Source: Synechococcus sp. JA-3-3Ab
Lineage (GTDB): Bacteria; Cyanobacteriota; Cyanobacteriia; Thermostichales; Thermostichaceae
Length of the DNA stretch: 64,000 nucleotides
NCBI RefSeq assembly: GCF_000013205.1
Contig: NC_007775.1
Coordinates: 2,228,501 to 2,292,500 of the forward strand
Direction of reading: 5' to 3'
Shown in pieces: positions 44,022-52,902 of this stretch; positions within the stretch are counted from its first letter, which is position 1; every line of letters starts with the position of its first letter. The notes under the pieces were generated by a model. It searched no databases. It was not told the origin of the DNA and worked only from the letters and a program-made list of their open reading frames with translations. A program made the translations under genes and the position numbers.

Positions 44022-44981
44022 ATGGACTTGGGCTTGGTGGTGATTGCCTACAAAGAGGGGGATCGGGAGAGCAAGGCCGCCTGTCAACTGTGTGCGGAGC
44101 AGTTGCGCCGGCGCGGCGTTACGGTGCTAACAGCCCCCACCGGCTTGCACCACAACCCCTACCCGGTCTTCCTGGAGGCCACTTCCGATCCCATCGACCT
44201 AGCTGTGGTACTGGGGGGAGATGGGTCGGTGTTGGCGGCGGCCCGCCACCTGGCCCCCCATGGGATCCCCATTTTGCCCATTCAGTCGGGGGGCAGGCTG
44301 GGGTTTTTGGCCCAGTCAGAGCGGGTGCTGCACCAGGATCCCTGGGATCGCATCCAGGCCGGAGACTTCGTCCTGCAAGCCCGGATGATGTTGCAGGCCC
44401 AGATTTGGGAGCAAGTGCAACTGGGGCAGGGGGCTATTCCTGGCGAGGGCAAGCGGCAGGGCCGCCCGGTCAGTGACGTGTACTACGCCCTCAACGAAAT
44501 GTGCCTCAAGCCCATCAACCGGGAACGCCTGCCCGCCGCCATCCTGGAAATCGAAGTCAATGGCGAGATTTTGGATCAGTACCACGGGGATGGTGTGCTG
44601 GTGGCTACACCGACGGGATCCACCTCCTACACCCTGGCAGCCAACGGCCCCATTCTGGAGCCCAGCTTTGAGGCCATCATCATCACCCCCATCTGTCCCC
44701 TCAGCTTGTCCAGCCGTCCCATCGTCATCGGCGGCACGGCTACGGTGGAGATCTGGCCCCTTGCCGATCCGGAAGGGCTGACCCGCCTCTGGAGCGATGG
44801 CGTCTTGGCCCAATCGGTCAACCCCGGCCAGTGGGTACAAATTCAACGGGCTCACCTGCCGGCCAAGCTGCTGATCCTAGAAAAAGACCTCTCCTACTTC
44901 CGCACCCTGCGAGAAAAACTGCAGTGGGCCGGCAGCCGCATCTACATCCCCACCACCAACCACCGCCCGGAAGGGGGATAA
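44022..44981 (+). CDS. nadK: NAD kinase
   Basis: A 319-residue ATP-NAD kinase that makes NADP. The GGDG motif with catalytic D67 is in VVLGGDGSVLAAARHL, followed by ILPIQSGGRLGFL. The NE/D motif is ALNEMCLKPINRERLPAA, and LVATPTGSTSYTLAANGPIL and ITPICPLSLSSRPIV complete the substrate site. Cyanobacteria have two NAD kinases; this one belongs to the longer type with a variable stretch (about 130-150). It begins MDLGLVVIAYKEGDR. It stands alone. Confidence 0.95.
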   Translation: MDLGLVVIAYKEGDRESKAACQLCAEQLRRRGVTVLTAPTGLHHNPYPVFLEATSDPIDLAVVLGGDGSVLAAARHLAPHGIPILPIQSGGRLGFLAQSERVLHQDPWDRIQAGDFVLQARMMLQAQIWEQVQLGQGAIPGEGKRQGRPVSDVYYALNEMCLKPINRERLPAAILEIEVNGEILDQYHGDGVLVATPTGSTSYTLAANGPILEPSFEAIIITPICPLSLSSRPIVIGGTATVEIWPLADPEGLTRLWSDGVLAQSVNPGQWVQIQRAHLPAKLLILEKDLSYFRTLREKLQWAGSRIYIPTTNHRPEGG

Positions 44982-45167
44982 AGGGATCCTAAAGTTGGGG
45001 AGCTAGAGTAGCGGAGTTTGACTCCCCTGGAATCCTCTCCCATAAGCCTCAGACTTTACCTACTCAGACACTTTTCCAGCAGTTCAACCTAAAGCTTTAA
45101 AGAGATCCGCGACTCAAGCTTTCCAAACGCTCCCCGACGGATTCCGCTATCAAAATGAGTCTGAGGT
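44982..45167. other. Intergenic, nothing recognised
   Basis: 186 bp between convergent genes (nadK and the DUF58 gene). No hairpin followed by a T run was seen. Confidence 0.4.
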
Positions 45168-46472
45168 TCACTCAATTGGGATAAATTGCAGCAGGGATCC
45201 CGTGTGGATGAGATGGGCCGGGGCAGATTTTCCATCCTGGCCGGGATGGGCCAGCAGCACACAGCGATCTTGGGGGGTGAGGTTAAACCCGACAGAGGGA
45301 TCAGGCTCTCTTTTCAGTTGAAAATTGAGTTGCGGATCCCCGACAAACGTCAGTTGAGCCAAGAGGGCCAATAGGCAATCTAGATGGGCCAAATCCGTTC
45401 CGAAAGGAGTCCGCTCCTGCAAGGTGGCCAACGCCACCGGGTGGCCTTCCCGGATGAGATAGGTGAGGATCCCGGCACAGCGCTCTACGGCCCGCTCCAG
45501 CTTGTTGCGATGCGCTTCAGGGCCTTCTCCCCGCGGCTGCCAGCGGTTTTCAAAACAGAGGACAATGGCCTGGGAACGGGGACGCTCCAGCTCGCGCACG
45601 ACCAGTTGATCCCGTTTGGCCGAGATCTTCCAGTGCACCGAGCGCACATCATCTTGGGGACGATAAGGCCGCAAGCTGAGATAGTCCCCCTCCTGGCCCG
45701 GCTGAGGGCGCAACCGGCTGCCGCCGCTGAACTGATCCGGCAGCAGCAAACCCTGCACAGGGGCAGGCCGAGGAAACACGATCACCGTCTGCGCATCCTC
45801 AATTTCCACTGCCTTGCGGAAGAGTTCAAAGGGAAAGCTGGTGGCAATTTCAAAGCCCTGCAGCCGCCACGCCCCTCGCCGTGAAAAAGTGTGCTGATAG
45901 AAGGTATCTAGCTTGGCGCCGGGATCCAAGCGCAAAACGTAGCTGGAAGGCCAATCGGCCCGCCTGAGCCCCTCAATGCGCTCGCTGACCTGTAGGGAAA
46001 AACTGGGCAGGCGCCGTTTGCGGTTGACCAGCGTCAGCCCCACCAAGACCGGCTGGCCGGCAAAAATGCGGCTGGGCAACTGCCGGCTCACCTCCAGATC
46101 TTTGAGGGTAAGCTCGGAGAGCATGCCGCTGAGGAGAATGAGGCTGAGCAGCATCCCCAGCACCAAGTAAAGGGGATTGTTGCCGGTGTTGAAGGCGGCA
46201 ATGCTTACCAAGAGGGTGATCCCAACAAACCGCCCCCCGATGCGGGTAAAGCAGAAGCGGCGCAGAAAACGAACCCGCTGCCTTGAGGACAACTGGGGAG
46301 GGCGGATCCCCAACTTCCGCGGCCACTGCAACGATTGCAGGAGTTGAAGTGCCGTTTGGCTAAGTTTCAATAACATTTGCCTGCCTCCTCTGCAGCCCTG
46401 TACCGCTAATTCTTGCTCCCCAACCCTCCGCGCAAGAATACCCGTATCTTGCAGCGTAAAGGGATCAGGCAC
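45168..46472 (-). CDS. DUF58 domain protein
   Basis: A 434-residue membrane protein. Two helices (about 76-90 GITLLVSIAAF and 99-118 LYLVLGMLLSLILLSG) are followed by a beta region (RQLPSRIFAGQPVLVGLTLV) and the DUF58 block SGGSRLRPQPGQEGDYLSLR, PYRPQDDVRSVHWKISAKRD, QLVVRELERPRSQAIVL, which is related to von Willebrand A folds. DUF58 proteins usually pair with MoxR ATPases and act in protein maturation; none is adjacent here. The frame starts at the stop of the aminotransferase gene; an internal ATG at 46376 (MLLKLSQTALQ) is an equally good start. Confidence 0.85.
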   Translation of the reverse strand: MPDPFTLQDTGILARRVGEQELAVQGCRGGRQMLLKLSQTALQLLQSLQWPRKLGIRPPQLSSRQRVRFLRRFCFTRIGGRFVGITLLVSIAAFNTGNNPLYLVLGMLLSLILLSGMLSELTLKDLEVSRQLPSRIFAGQPVLVGLTLVNRKRRLPSFSLQVSERIEGLRRADWPSSYVLRLDPGAKLDTFYQHTFSRRGAWRLQGFEIATSFPFELFRKAVEIEDAQTVIVFPRPAPVQGLLLPDQFSGGSRLRPQPGQEGDYLSLRPYRPQDDVRSVHWKISAKRDQLVVRELERPRSQAIVLCFENRWQPRGEGPEAHRNKLERAVERCAGILTYLIREGHPVALATLQERTPFGTDLAHLDCLLALLAQLTFVGDPQLNFQLKREPDPSVGFNLTPQDRCVLLAHPGQDGKSAPAHLIHTGSLLQFIPIE

Positions 46473-47662
46473 TAGGAGCAGGTTTGTTCGGTGAGGATTT
46501 GGGCAATGGCCGCAGCCACCCGCTCCTGTTGTTGGAGAGTCAACTCAGGAAAACAGGGCAAGGACAACACTTGAGCAGCACAGAGCTCAGCATTGGGCAG
46601 ATCCCCAGGTTTGTACCCCAACTTTTTGCGGTACACCGGCTGCAGATGCAGCGGGATGGGGTAGTAAACGCGGCTGGCAATGCCCCGCTCCTGCAACTGC
46701 TTTTGCAACCGGTCGCGCCGCCGCGAGTCCGTCGAGTCGGAACCAGGCACCCGCACCGTGTACTGGTGCCACACCGAGTTGCCCCCCACCGCCACCTGGG
46801 GCAGGATCAGCCCAGGGATCCCCTGCAACAGGCGGTGATAGGACTCGGCAATCCCCTGCCGCCGCCAGTTCCACTCCCGCAGGTGGGTCAACTTAACCGA
46901 CAGGATCACGGCTTGCAGCGCGTCGAGGCGGCTGTTGAGGCCGATGTGCTCGTGCTGGTATTGGCGAGTCTGGCCGTGTTCTTTAAGAATGCGAACCTTG
47001 CGGGCCAATTGTGGATCCCGGGTCACCACCGCCCCACCATCCCCTGCTGCCCCCAAGTTTTTGGTGGGAAAAAAGCTGAAGCAGCCGATATCTCCCCAGG
47101 TTCCCACCGGCCTGCCCCCCCAACAGGCCCCCACCGCCTGGGCGCAATCTTCTATCACGGCCAACCCATGTCGCCGCGCGATGGCCAGAATCTCGGTCAT
47201 GTTGGCCGCCTGGCCGAACAGATGCACCGGGATCACCGCCTTGGTGCGGGGGGAAATGCTCTTTTCCAGAAGCTGGGGATCCAGGTTAAAAGTGCAGGGA
47301 TCCACATCCACAAACACCGGCCGTGCCCCCACCAAGTCGATAGCCTCGGCGGAGGCAAAAAAGCTAAAGGCAGTGGTGATCACCTCGTCACCTGCTTGGA
47401 TCCCAAGGGCGCGCAAGGCCAGCACCAAAGCATCGGTGCCGGAATTGCAGCCAACAGCCTCCAGGTCCCCGCCGCCAAGAAACCGAGAGAATAGCTCCTC
47501 AAAACGCCGCACCGCCTCTCCCCCGATGTACTGGCCTGAGGCCAGCAACGCCTCCACCTCGGGCAGAAGGGTTTCAGCCAGAGCGCGGTATTGCAAGGTC
47601 AAGTCCAGCAGCGGAATAGGCTCATCCGTCACGGTGCTGCCTTTTGGGAAGGTAGCGGCCAC
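46472..47662 (-). CDS. DegT/DnrJ/EryC1/StrS aminotransferase
   Basis: A 396-residue PLP-dependent sugar aminotransferase of the kind that makes amino-sugars for surface polysaccharides. Blocks are IPLLDLTLQYRALAETLLPE, GCNSGTDALVLALRALGIQA, PVHLFGQAANMTEILAIARR and the PLP lysine in CFSFFPTKNLGAAGDGG. NSRLDALQAVIL and the C-terminal RVYYPIPLHLQPVYRKKLGY are normal. The product is complete. Other sugar-nucleotide genes are not nearby, so the sugar is unknown. Its stop abuts the DUF58 frame. Confidence 0.92.
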   Translation of the reverse strand: MAATFPKGSTVTDEPIPLLDLTLQYRALAETLLPEVEALLASGQYIGGEAVRRFEELFSRFLGGGDLEAVGCNSGTDALVLALRALGIQAGDEVITTAFSFFASAEAIDLVGARPVFVDVDPCTFNLDPQLLEKSISPRTKAVIPVHLFGQAANMTEILAIARRHGLAVIEDCAQAVGACWGGRPVGTWGDIGCFSFFPTKNLGAAGDGGAVVTRDPQLARKVRILKEHGQTRQYQHEHIGLNSRLDALQAVILSVKLTHLREWNWRRQGIAESYHRLLQGIPGLILPQVAVGGNSVWHQYTVRVPGSDSTDSRRRDRLQKQLQERGIASRVYYPIPLHLQPVYRKKLGYKPGDLPNAELCAAQVLSLPCFPELTLQQQERVAAAIAQILTEQTCS

Positions 47663-48131
47663 AGCCGATTATCGAGGATGAGAGCTTTCGACACTCCCAC
47701 CAACTAAAGAAAGCTGGAGAATTCTTACCCAGTCCGTTGCTGGACTCGTAAAGGCGTTGTCAAGCCGCCTCTAGACAGCTCTCACGGCCCTGTCCCGCTA
47801 GCGCAAGCAAGGACATAATGCCAAGGCTCTGCTTGGTTTGTCTTGCTTAGCTGCCGGCTAGGTTTTTCACGAAGGTAGGTCAGTATGTACAGTGTAGCAG
47901 AGAGAGAAATCAGCGATTAAAATCGCCTATGCCTCTTCCCTGAGGCGGAAAAGCTGATTTTCGGCGTCCACAACGCTCTGGCCCCAAGTGATTCTTCCCT
48001 TATCTTCGCTACAAGTGGACTGCTGGGATCCCAGCCCACTCCGAATCTATCCCAATCTGAGATAGAGTAAACGCGGTACGTCCCTGGCCAGGGATTCCCT
48101 AGGTCGGCTACAGCTATCGACAGGATGTTCT
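47663..48131. other. Intergenic region with long stem-loop
   Basis: 469 bp between divergent genes. It contains a long imperfect stem-loop at 47805-47848 (outer AAGCAAGGAC with GTCTTGCTT, inner CCAAG-gctctg-CTTGG) and a 14-bp palindrome TCCCTGGCCAGGGA at 48081-48094. No protein gene is visible. Promoters for both flanking genes must lie here but I cannot place them. Confidence 0.5.
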
Positions 48132-49145
48132 ATGCAGGTTGCTTCTCAAGCAGTTCTCGGCAAAGCCCCTTTGGCCCCCCGAATTCTAGCTTTGGTGCCG
48201 GGAGGGATTGGCGACCAAATTCTTTTTTTTCCCACCCTGGCAAGTTTGCGGCAGCGCTTTCCAGAAGCGGAGCTAGAGGTGTTGGTGGAGCCGCGGGCGG
48301 CAGCTGCCTACGAGGTTTGTCCCTCGGTGAATCGGGTGCTAACCTTTCCGTTTAAAGAGCAGCTCTCGTTGGGAGATATCAGCGATCTGCTGGGGCGAAT
48401 CCGGGAACGGCAGTACGATGCGGTGCTGAGCCTGGGCAGAAGCTTAGGGGTCAAGCTGCTGCTTTGGCTAACTGGGATCCCGAAGCGGGTTGGCTATGCT
48501 CCACCAGGGCCTGGGCGACCTTGGCTGACCGACCCGGTGCCCCTGAAGCCGGCCCAATATGCAGCGAGCATGTATCACGACCTGCTGCAGGGGTTTGGCA
48601 TCACTGCGACGGCAGGCCTGCCTCAGGTTCGCCTAAAGAAGACAGACCTGGAGTGGGCCGAGCAGGAACGCAAGCGCCTGCTGGGGGATGCTGCCCAAGA
48701 TTACGTGCTGTTACATCCCGGCGCCAGCCAACTGTCCCAGGAGAAGGGAATTCAGAAAATCTACCCCCCCGCCAGCTGGGTCAAGGTCATCAAGGGCTTC
48801 CGGGAAAAGCGGCCGGAGCTGCCGCTGGTGCTGCTGCTGGGGCCAGAAGATGAGCAGCTGGCGGAGGGCTTTCTGTCGCAACTGCCGGATCTGCCGGTGA
48901 GCCGCCCTCCCCACCTGGGCCAACTGGCGGCCTTGATTGCTGGCTCCACCCTGCTGTTGTGTACCGACAGCGCCCCCATGCACCTAGCAGTAGCCACCCA
49001 AACTCCCCTGGTGGCTGTGTTTGGCCCCACTGAGCCGGAGCGGCTGCTGCCTTCCGAAGGGCCGTTCCGCGCCGTTAAGGCTGCCAACGGGGTGATCGAC
49101 TCGATTGCTCCTGAGCAAATCCTGCAAGTGATCTTCCCCGGCTAG
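48132..49145 (+). CDS. Glycosyltransferase family 9 (heptosyltransferase-like)
   Basis: A 337-residue GT9 enzyme, GT-B fold. It starts MQVASQAVLGKAPLAPRILA, then LVPGGIGDQILFFPTLASLR and VLSLGRSLGVKLLLWLTGIP-like segments of the acceptor half. The nucleotide-sugar half has YVLLHPGASQLSQEKGIQKI, PLVLLLGPEDEQLAEGF and LLCTDSAPMHLAVATQTPLV, the usual GT9 C-terminal block. GT9 enzymes add heptose or other sugars to lipopolysaccharide; cyanobacterial LPS often lacks heptose, so the donor is uncertain. Confidence 0.88.
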   Translation: MQVASQAVLGKAPLAPRILALVPGGIGDQILFFPTLASLRQRFPEAELEVLVEPRAAAAYEVCPSVNRVLTFPFKEQLSLGDISDLLGRIRERQYDAVLSLGRSLGVKLLLWLTGIPKRVGYAPPGPGRPWLTDPVPLKPAQYAASMYHDLLQGFGITATAGLPQVRLKKTDLEWAEQERKRLLGDAAQDYVLLHPGASQLSQEKGIQKIYPPASWVKVIKGFREKRPELPLVLLLGPEDEQLAEGFLSQLPDLPVSRPPHLGQLAALIAGSTLLLCTDSAPMHLAVATQTPLVAVFGPTEPERLLPSEGPFRAVKAANGVIDSIAPEQILQVIFPG

Positions 49146-49222
49146 CGGCAGAAGACTTTCCCCAAGACCAGCCCAAAAGGTTATGGGATCCTGCAGCCAC
49201 TTCGGACAAGTTTGAAACCATT

Positions 49223-49274
49223 CCCTCACCCCAACTCCTCTCCCAGGACACTGCGCTCCTCGCCCCAGGGAGAG
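49223..49274. repeat. Dispersed palindromic repeat, diverged copy 3
   Basis: Starts CCCTCACCCCAACTCCTCTC like copies 1 and 2. The stem CTCTCCC/GGGAGAG is kept, but about 23 bp have been inserted in the loop. It lies between the glycosyltransferase gene and tRNA-Leu. Confidence 0.55.
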
Positions 49275-49376
49275 CTTGTCCCGCTATACCGGCTGTCCCA
49301 GCCTGGAAAGGGAGTAGCACAGTTTTCTCCTTCTCCCTCTAGGAAAAAGGCCGGGAATGAGGAGCTTGTTTGGCCA

Positions 49377-49457
49377 TGCGGACGAAGGGACTTGAACCCT
49401 TACGCCTTGCGGCACTAGATCCTAAGTCTAGCGCGTCTGCCATTCCGCCACGTCCGC
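49377..49457 (-). tRNA. tRNA-Leu (anticodon TAG)
   Basis: 81-nt class II tRNA. The acceptor stem pairs GCGGACG (49451-49457) with CGTCCGC (49378-49384), discriminator A. The anticodon loop is CTTAGGA, anticodon TAG (reads CUA/CUG). The T-loop is GTTCAAGTC and a variable arm is present. There is no group I intron; that intron is known in cyanobacterial tRNA-Leu(UAA), a different isoacceptor. CCA not encoded. Confidence 0.95.
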
Positions 49458-49531
49458 AAAAGCTGGCCCCGTAGGCCGGTTGTCAGCCGACTCGAATCCC
49501 GCTCAATTATGCTAACCCAAGCCGGCTCTGG

Positions 49532-50524
49532 CTAACCCGGCAACTGGGCAACGGCGACCTTCAGCTCCTCTGTGGCGTCCAAAACCACCCAGCCTTGCCC
49601 CCCTGCCCGCTTCCACAGCTCAAAGTGCAGGTGTGGCCCGGTTACCGCCCCGGTTGCCCCCACATAGCCGATCACGGATCCCTGTTCCACCACTTCCCCG
49701 GCTCTTACCGCGACTTCGGACATGTGGCCGTAGCGGGTGCGCCGACTGCCGCCATGGTCCAGCACAACCGTAATTCCCAGGCCTCCCAAGGATCCCGCGC
49801 TCACCACCTTGCCGCTCAACGCAGCCAGGATTGGCGTGCCCAGGCTGGCCCCCAGATCCACGCCGGCATGGAACTCTGGCTGGCCGCGGATGGGGTGAAT
49901 TCGCATGCCAAACCCAGAGGTAATCGGCACGGGGTGGGGCAAAGGATAGAGCAACTGTTCTTCACCTGTCGCCAATTCGGGCAATGCCGGCGCTGGCGGC
50001 TTAGGCGTTTGGGGTTGGCTGGGATCCTCAATACGAATCTCTTCGCCTGGCATGAGGATGATGCGGCGACCGGAGCTGCGCTCCATCAGCACCACCGGCA
50101 CCCCACTTTCCGGCTGAGCATCGACGGCCAAGTTCTGGGTTGCTGGCGGCTCCATAATAATTTCCCGCCCCACCACCGTCTCTGCGCGGGTTTCTGCCTC
50201 CAGGGTTGGAGAGCTGCCAGGTTTGGACGCCAAGCCTGGAGACTCTGGGCTGCCCGCCGGCAGGGGAATGGCACCATCCAACAGCAGGGCTTCTGCTCCA
50301 GGGGTGTCCAGAGCCGGGCCTATTGAGGGAGGAGGGGGCAGAGGATGGAGTTGCGTCTGCGCCAGCAGAGCGGTGGAAGAGAAGCAGAGCAGCAGGCCCA
50401 GTCCCAACCCTAAGCCCAGGCCCAGCCGCCGCAGCAGCCGCGCCCTTCTCGCCAACCGGCTGCCTGGCCGGGAGAGAAGACGCAGCCAAAAAGACTTTGC
50501 CGACATGCGCAAGGGATCCAACAC
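49532..50524 (-). CDS. M23 family metallopeptidase
   Basis: A 330-residue LytM-type peptidase, probably periplasmic and acting on peptidoglycan cross-links or as a regulator of amidases. A signal or anchor helix lies at about 29-55 (LGLGLGLGLGLLLCFSSTAL). A Pro-rich linker is followed by the C-terminal M23 domain with the zinc ligands in EFHAGVDLGASLGTPI and HLHFELW, and TRYGHMSEVAVRAGEVVEQG between them. The zinc site is complete, so the enzyme is probably active. It precedes birA's strand-mate gene order by 3 bp, so the two may be co-transcribed. Confidence 0.9.
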   Translation of the reverse strand: MLDPLRMSAKSFWLRLLSRPGSRLARRARLLRRLGLGLGLGLGLLLCFSSTALLAQTQLHPLPPPPSIGPALDTPGAEALLLDGAIPLPAGSPESPGLASKPGSSPTLEAETRAETVVGREIIMEPPATQNLAVDAQPESGVPVVLMERSSGRRIILMPGEEIRIEDPSQPQTPKPPAPALPELATGEEQLLYPLPHPVPITSGFGMRIHPIRGQPEFHAGVDLGASLGTPILAALSGKVVSAGSLGGLGITVVLDHGGSRRTRYGHMSEVAVRAGEVVEQGSVIGYVGATGAVTGPHLHFELWKRAGGQGWVVLDATEELKVAVAQLPG

Positions 50525-50527
50525 GGG

Positions 50528-51349
50528 TCACTCAGGAGGAAACGAAGGGCCACTGGCAAGAGACGCTTGATAGCTCAGGCGCACCTGGTCGGGAGAAAGG
50601 ACGAGGATCTGTCCTCCTGGAGTTTGTACCCGCAGCCTGCCATCCTCGGCAAGGCCCAAAACCGTAGCCGACGCCTCACCAGGGAGCCATTGGACTTGCG
50701 GCTTCACCGTCCAGGCTTCGTACCTGGAGCGCACAGGGGCAAACCCCTCCTGCAGCCAGATCTGAAACCCGCGCTCCATCCCCTGCAAAACCCAGGCGGC
50801 AACTGCGGTGCTGTCCTGCCGGGATCCCAGAATTTCTGCCAAGGCAATCCCGCCAGCGGGCACGGGATTGTTGACATTGACCCCAACGCCGGCCACCAGC
50901 CCCAGCAGTTGCCCTCTCTCCCCAAAGCGGCTCTGCACCAAGAGGCCACCCAGCTTGCGCAGAGAACCCGGACACTGCTCATCCACCACCACCAGGTCGT
51001 TGGGCCATTTCAGCCGCAGCGGGATCCCCAGTTTCTGTCGTAGGCTATCCACAACACCCCAGGCCAGCGTCAGGGTCAACTCCAGCAGCGAATGCCGCAG
51101 AGGCGGGGATCCCAGCCAGACCGACAGGTACAACCCCCCTGGCTGCGAGTGCCATACTCGCCCGTGCTGGCCCTGGCCTGCCCGCTGGCGAGTGCTGACC
51201 AGAACGGTGCCCAGGGGCAGAGGTTGAGGGAAGCGGCGACCCCAGTCCAAGAGCAGCCGGTTGGTGGAATCGGTTACTGCCACTTGGAGGAGGTGATGCC
51301 CCCATCCCCCTCGACCCACCAGGGATCCCAGCCGCGAGGGGGAGAGCAT
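50528..51349 (-). CDS. birA: Biotin--[acetyl-CoA-carboxylase] ligase
   Basis: A 273-residue enzyme that attaches biotin to the biotin carboxyl carrier of acetyl-CoA carboxylase. Catalytic blocks are VAVTDSTNRLLLDWG, the biotin-binding STRQRAGQGQHGRVWHSQPG and LRLKWPNDLVV. The C-terminal domain (LVLSPDQVRLSYQ) is present. There is no N-terminal helix-turn-helix, so it is the ligase-only form, not a repressor. It ends 3 bp before the M23 gene and starts 18 bp after the DUF3318 gene. Confidence 0.93.
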   Translation of the reverse strand: MLSPSRLGSLVGRGGWGHHLLQVAVTDSTNRLLLDWGRRFPQPLPLGTVLVSTRQRAGQGQHGRVWHSQPGGLYLSVWLGSPPLRHSLLELTLTLAWGVVDSLRQKLGIPLRLKWPNDLVVVDEQCPGSLRKLGGLLVQSRFGERGQLLGLVAGVGVNVNNPVPAGGIALAEILGSRQDSTAVAAWVLQGMERGFQIWLQEGFAPVRSRYEAWTVKPQVQWLPGEASATVLGLAEDGRLRVQTPGGQILVLSPDQVRLSYQASLASGPSFPPE

Positions 51350-51367
51350 GGCTAAGTCCCCCCAGCC

Positions 51368-52000
51368 CTAGCTCAACACGATATCTTCTGCCGGGCGTTG
51401 GGCCAACCGCTTCAGATTTTGATAGCGCAACATGTCCAGCAGGTCGTTGCCGGAGCGCCCCTCCAGACGGGCCTCCACGTGCAGCGCCTGCCCCAGCGCC
51501 TCCACCGCCTGCAGCCGTGGGATCCCGCGCAACACCAGGCGATCCACGGCGTAGGCATCGGCAGCCAGAAGACGGCGGTCGTTGGTCTGGTCGCGGCGCA
51601 ACTGCCAAAGCGCCAAGCCGCTCAACCCTCCCGAAACCGTCGCCCCCACCGGGTCTTGCTGCACGACCTCGAAGATCAGGCTCAGCCCTCCCAGAGCCGC
51701 TATGGCCAGGTAAAAGTCGATCTGCCGCGAGGCTGCCCGGCTGTAGTAGCCCACCTTGTGGAGAAACAGCCCTGCCCGCTGCAGGGGAGTGAACTGTCGC
51801 CACTCGTAGGGTTTGATGAACAGCCGCATCTGCCGTTCCCAGGGCATCTGTCGGCGGCCCTTGATCACCACCGTCTGCCGCTCCGAGGCCGGCAAGATCT
51901 TCACGCTCTCCCGCATGCTGGCGGGCAGCAGATCCAGCAGGCGATCGATCTCAGCCTGGTCGAGAACGTAGTTGTCGTAGCTGTAGTACTCCGAGTTCAT
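51368..52000 (-). CDS. DUF3318 family membrane protein
   Basis: A 210-residue protein restricted to cyanobacteria. The family start [20 protein letters not shown] is followed by [20 protein letters not shown] and the basic [20 protein letters not shown] membrane segment (about 95-112, [18 protein letters not shown]) and probably a second (about 116-130) follow. Role unknown. The start overlaps the pdxJ stop by 4 bp (ATGA-type), so it is coupled to pdxJ; pdxJ, DUF3318, birA and the M23 gene could form one operon. Confidence 0.8.
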
Positions 52001-52734
52001 GCCGGGCCTACTCCTGAGCTTAATCCCATCGCCTGACGCATCTCTCGCACTGCCCGCTCCAATCCCACCAGCACCGCTCGACTGATGATGCTATGGCCGA
52101 TGTTCAGCTCTTCCATGCCAGGGATCCGGGCCACCGGGCCGACGTTCCAGTAGGTGAGGCCGTGTCCGGCGTTCACCCGCAAGCCCAGTTGAATCGCCTG
52201 TTGGCTGGCCTGCCGCAGTTGGGCCAACTCCGCCTCTTGCTGCGCCTCCGAGGATGCCTCCGCATAGCGTCCCGTGTGCAGTTCCACCCAGCGGGCCCCC
52301 ACCTGGGCAGCGGCGGCAATTTGGATGGGATCGGGATCGACAAACAAGCTGACGGGAATGCCGGATCCCTGCAGTTGGCTTACCACCTCGCTAAGACGCG
52401 ACACCTGCCCGGCCACATCCAGACCGCCCTCGGTGGTGACCTCTTCTCGCCGCTCGGGCACTAGGGTGACATAATCGGGCTTGATCTCCAGGGCGATGGC
52501 CACCATCTCGTCGGTGGCGGCCATCTCCAAGTTGAGGTGGGTGCGCACCGTCTGGCGCAGTAGCCGCACATCCCGCTCCTGGATATGGCGGCGATCCTCG
52601 CGCAAATGCACCGTGATCCCATCTGCCCCTGCCAACTCGGCGATCACCGCCGCGGCCACCGGATCCGGCTCTACGGTGCGGCGAGCCTGGCGCAGGGTGG
52701 CGACGTGGTCGATGTTAACTCCCAGACTTAACAA
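51997..52734 (-). CDS. pdxJ: Pyridoxine 5'-phosphate synthase
   Basis: A 245-residue TIM-barrel enzyme of the deoxyxylulose-dependent vitamin B6 pathway. Family blocks are [60 protein letters not shown] and [41 protein letters not shown] and [20 protein letters not shown] complete the active site. The product is full length. Upstream 52735-52902 (168 bp) separates it from the divergent GspE-like gene. Confidence 0.95.
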
Positions 52735-52902
52735 GGCTCAACTTCTTTCACTGTAGCTGGTGATGAATGCTCCTAGTATTACATTATTCATTACTTGTGC
52801 CGGTCAGACGAGTCAGGGTATTGCGGGGCGCAGAGCTAAGGGGCACAGGCTTTATGATCGAGAACGACACCTCGCCCCTCCGGGATCCACTGCGGGCTTG
52901 CC

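Noticed and set aside
47881-47900. Sequence CAGTATGTACAGTGTAGC resembling the IS607 left end
   Set aside because: Only about nine consecutive bases agree with the left end near 32010, and no other part of the element is present, so it could be chance.
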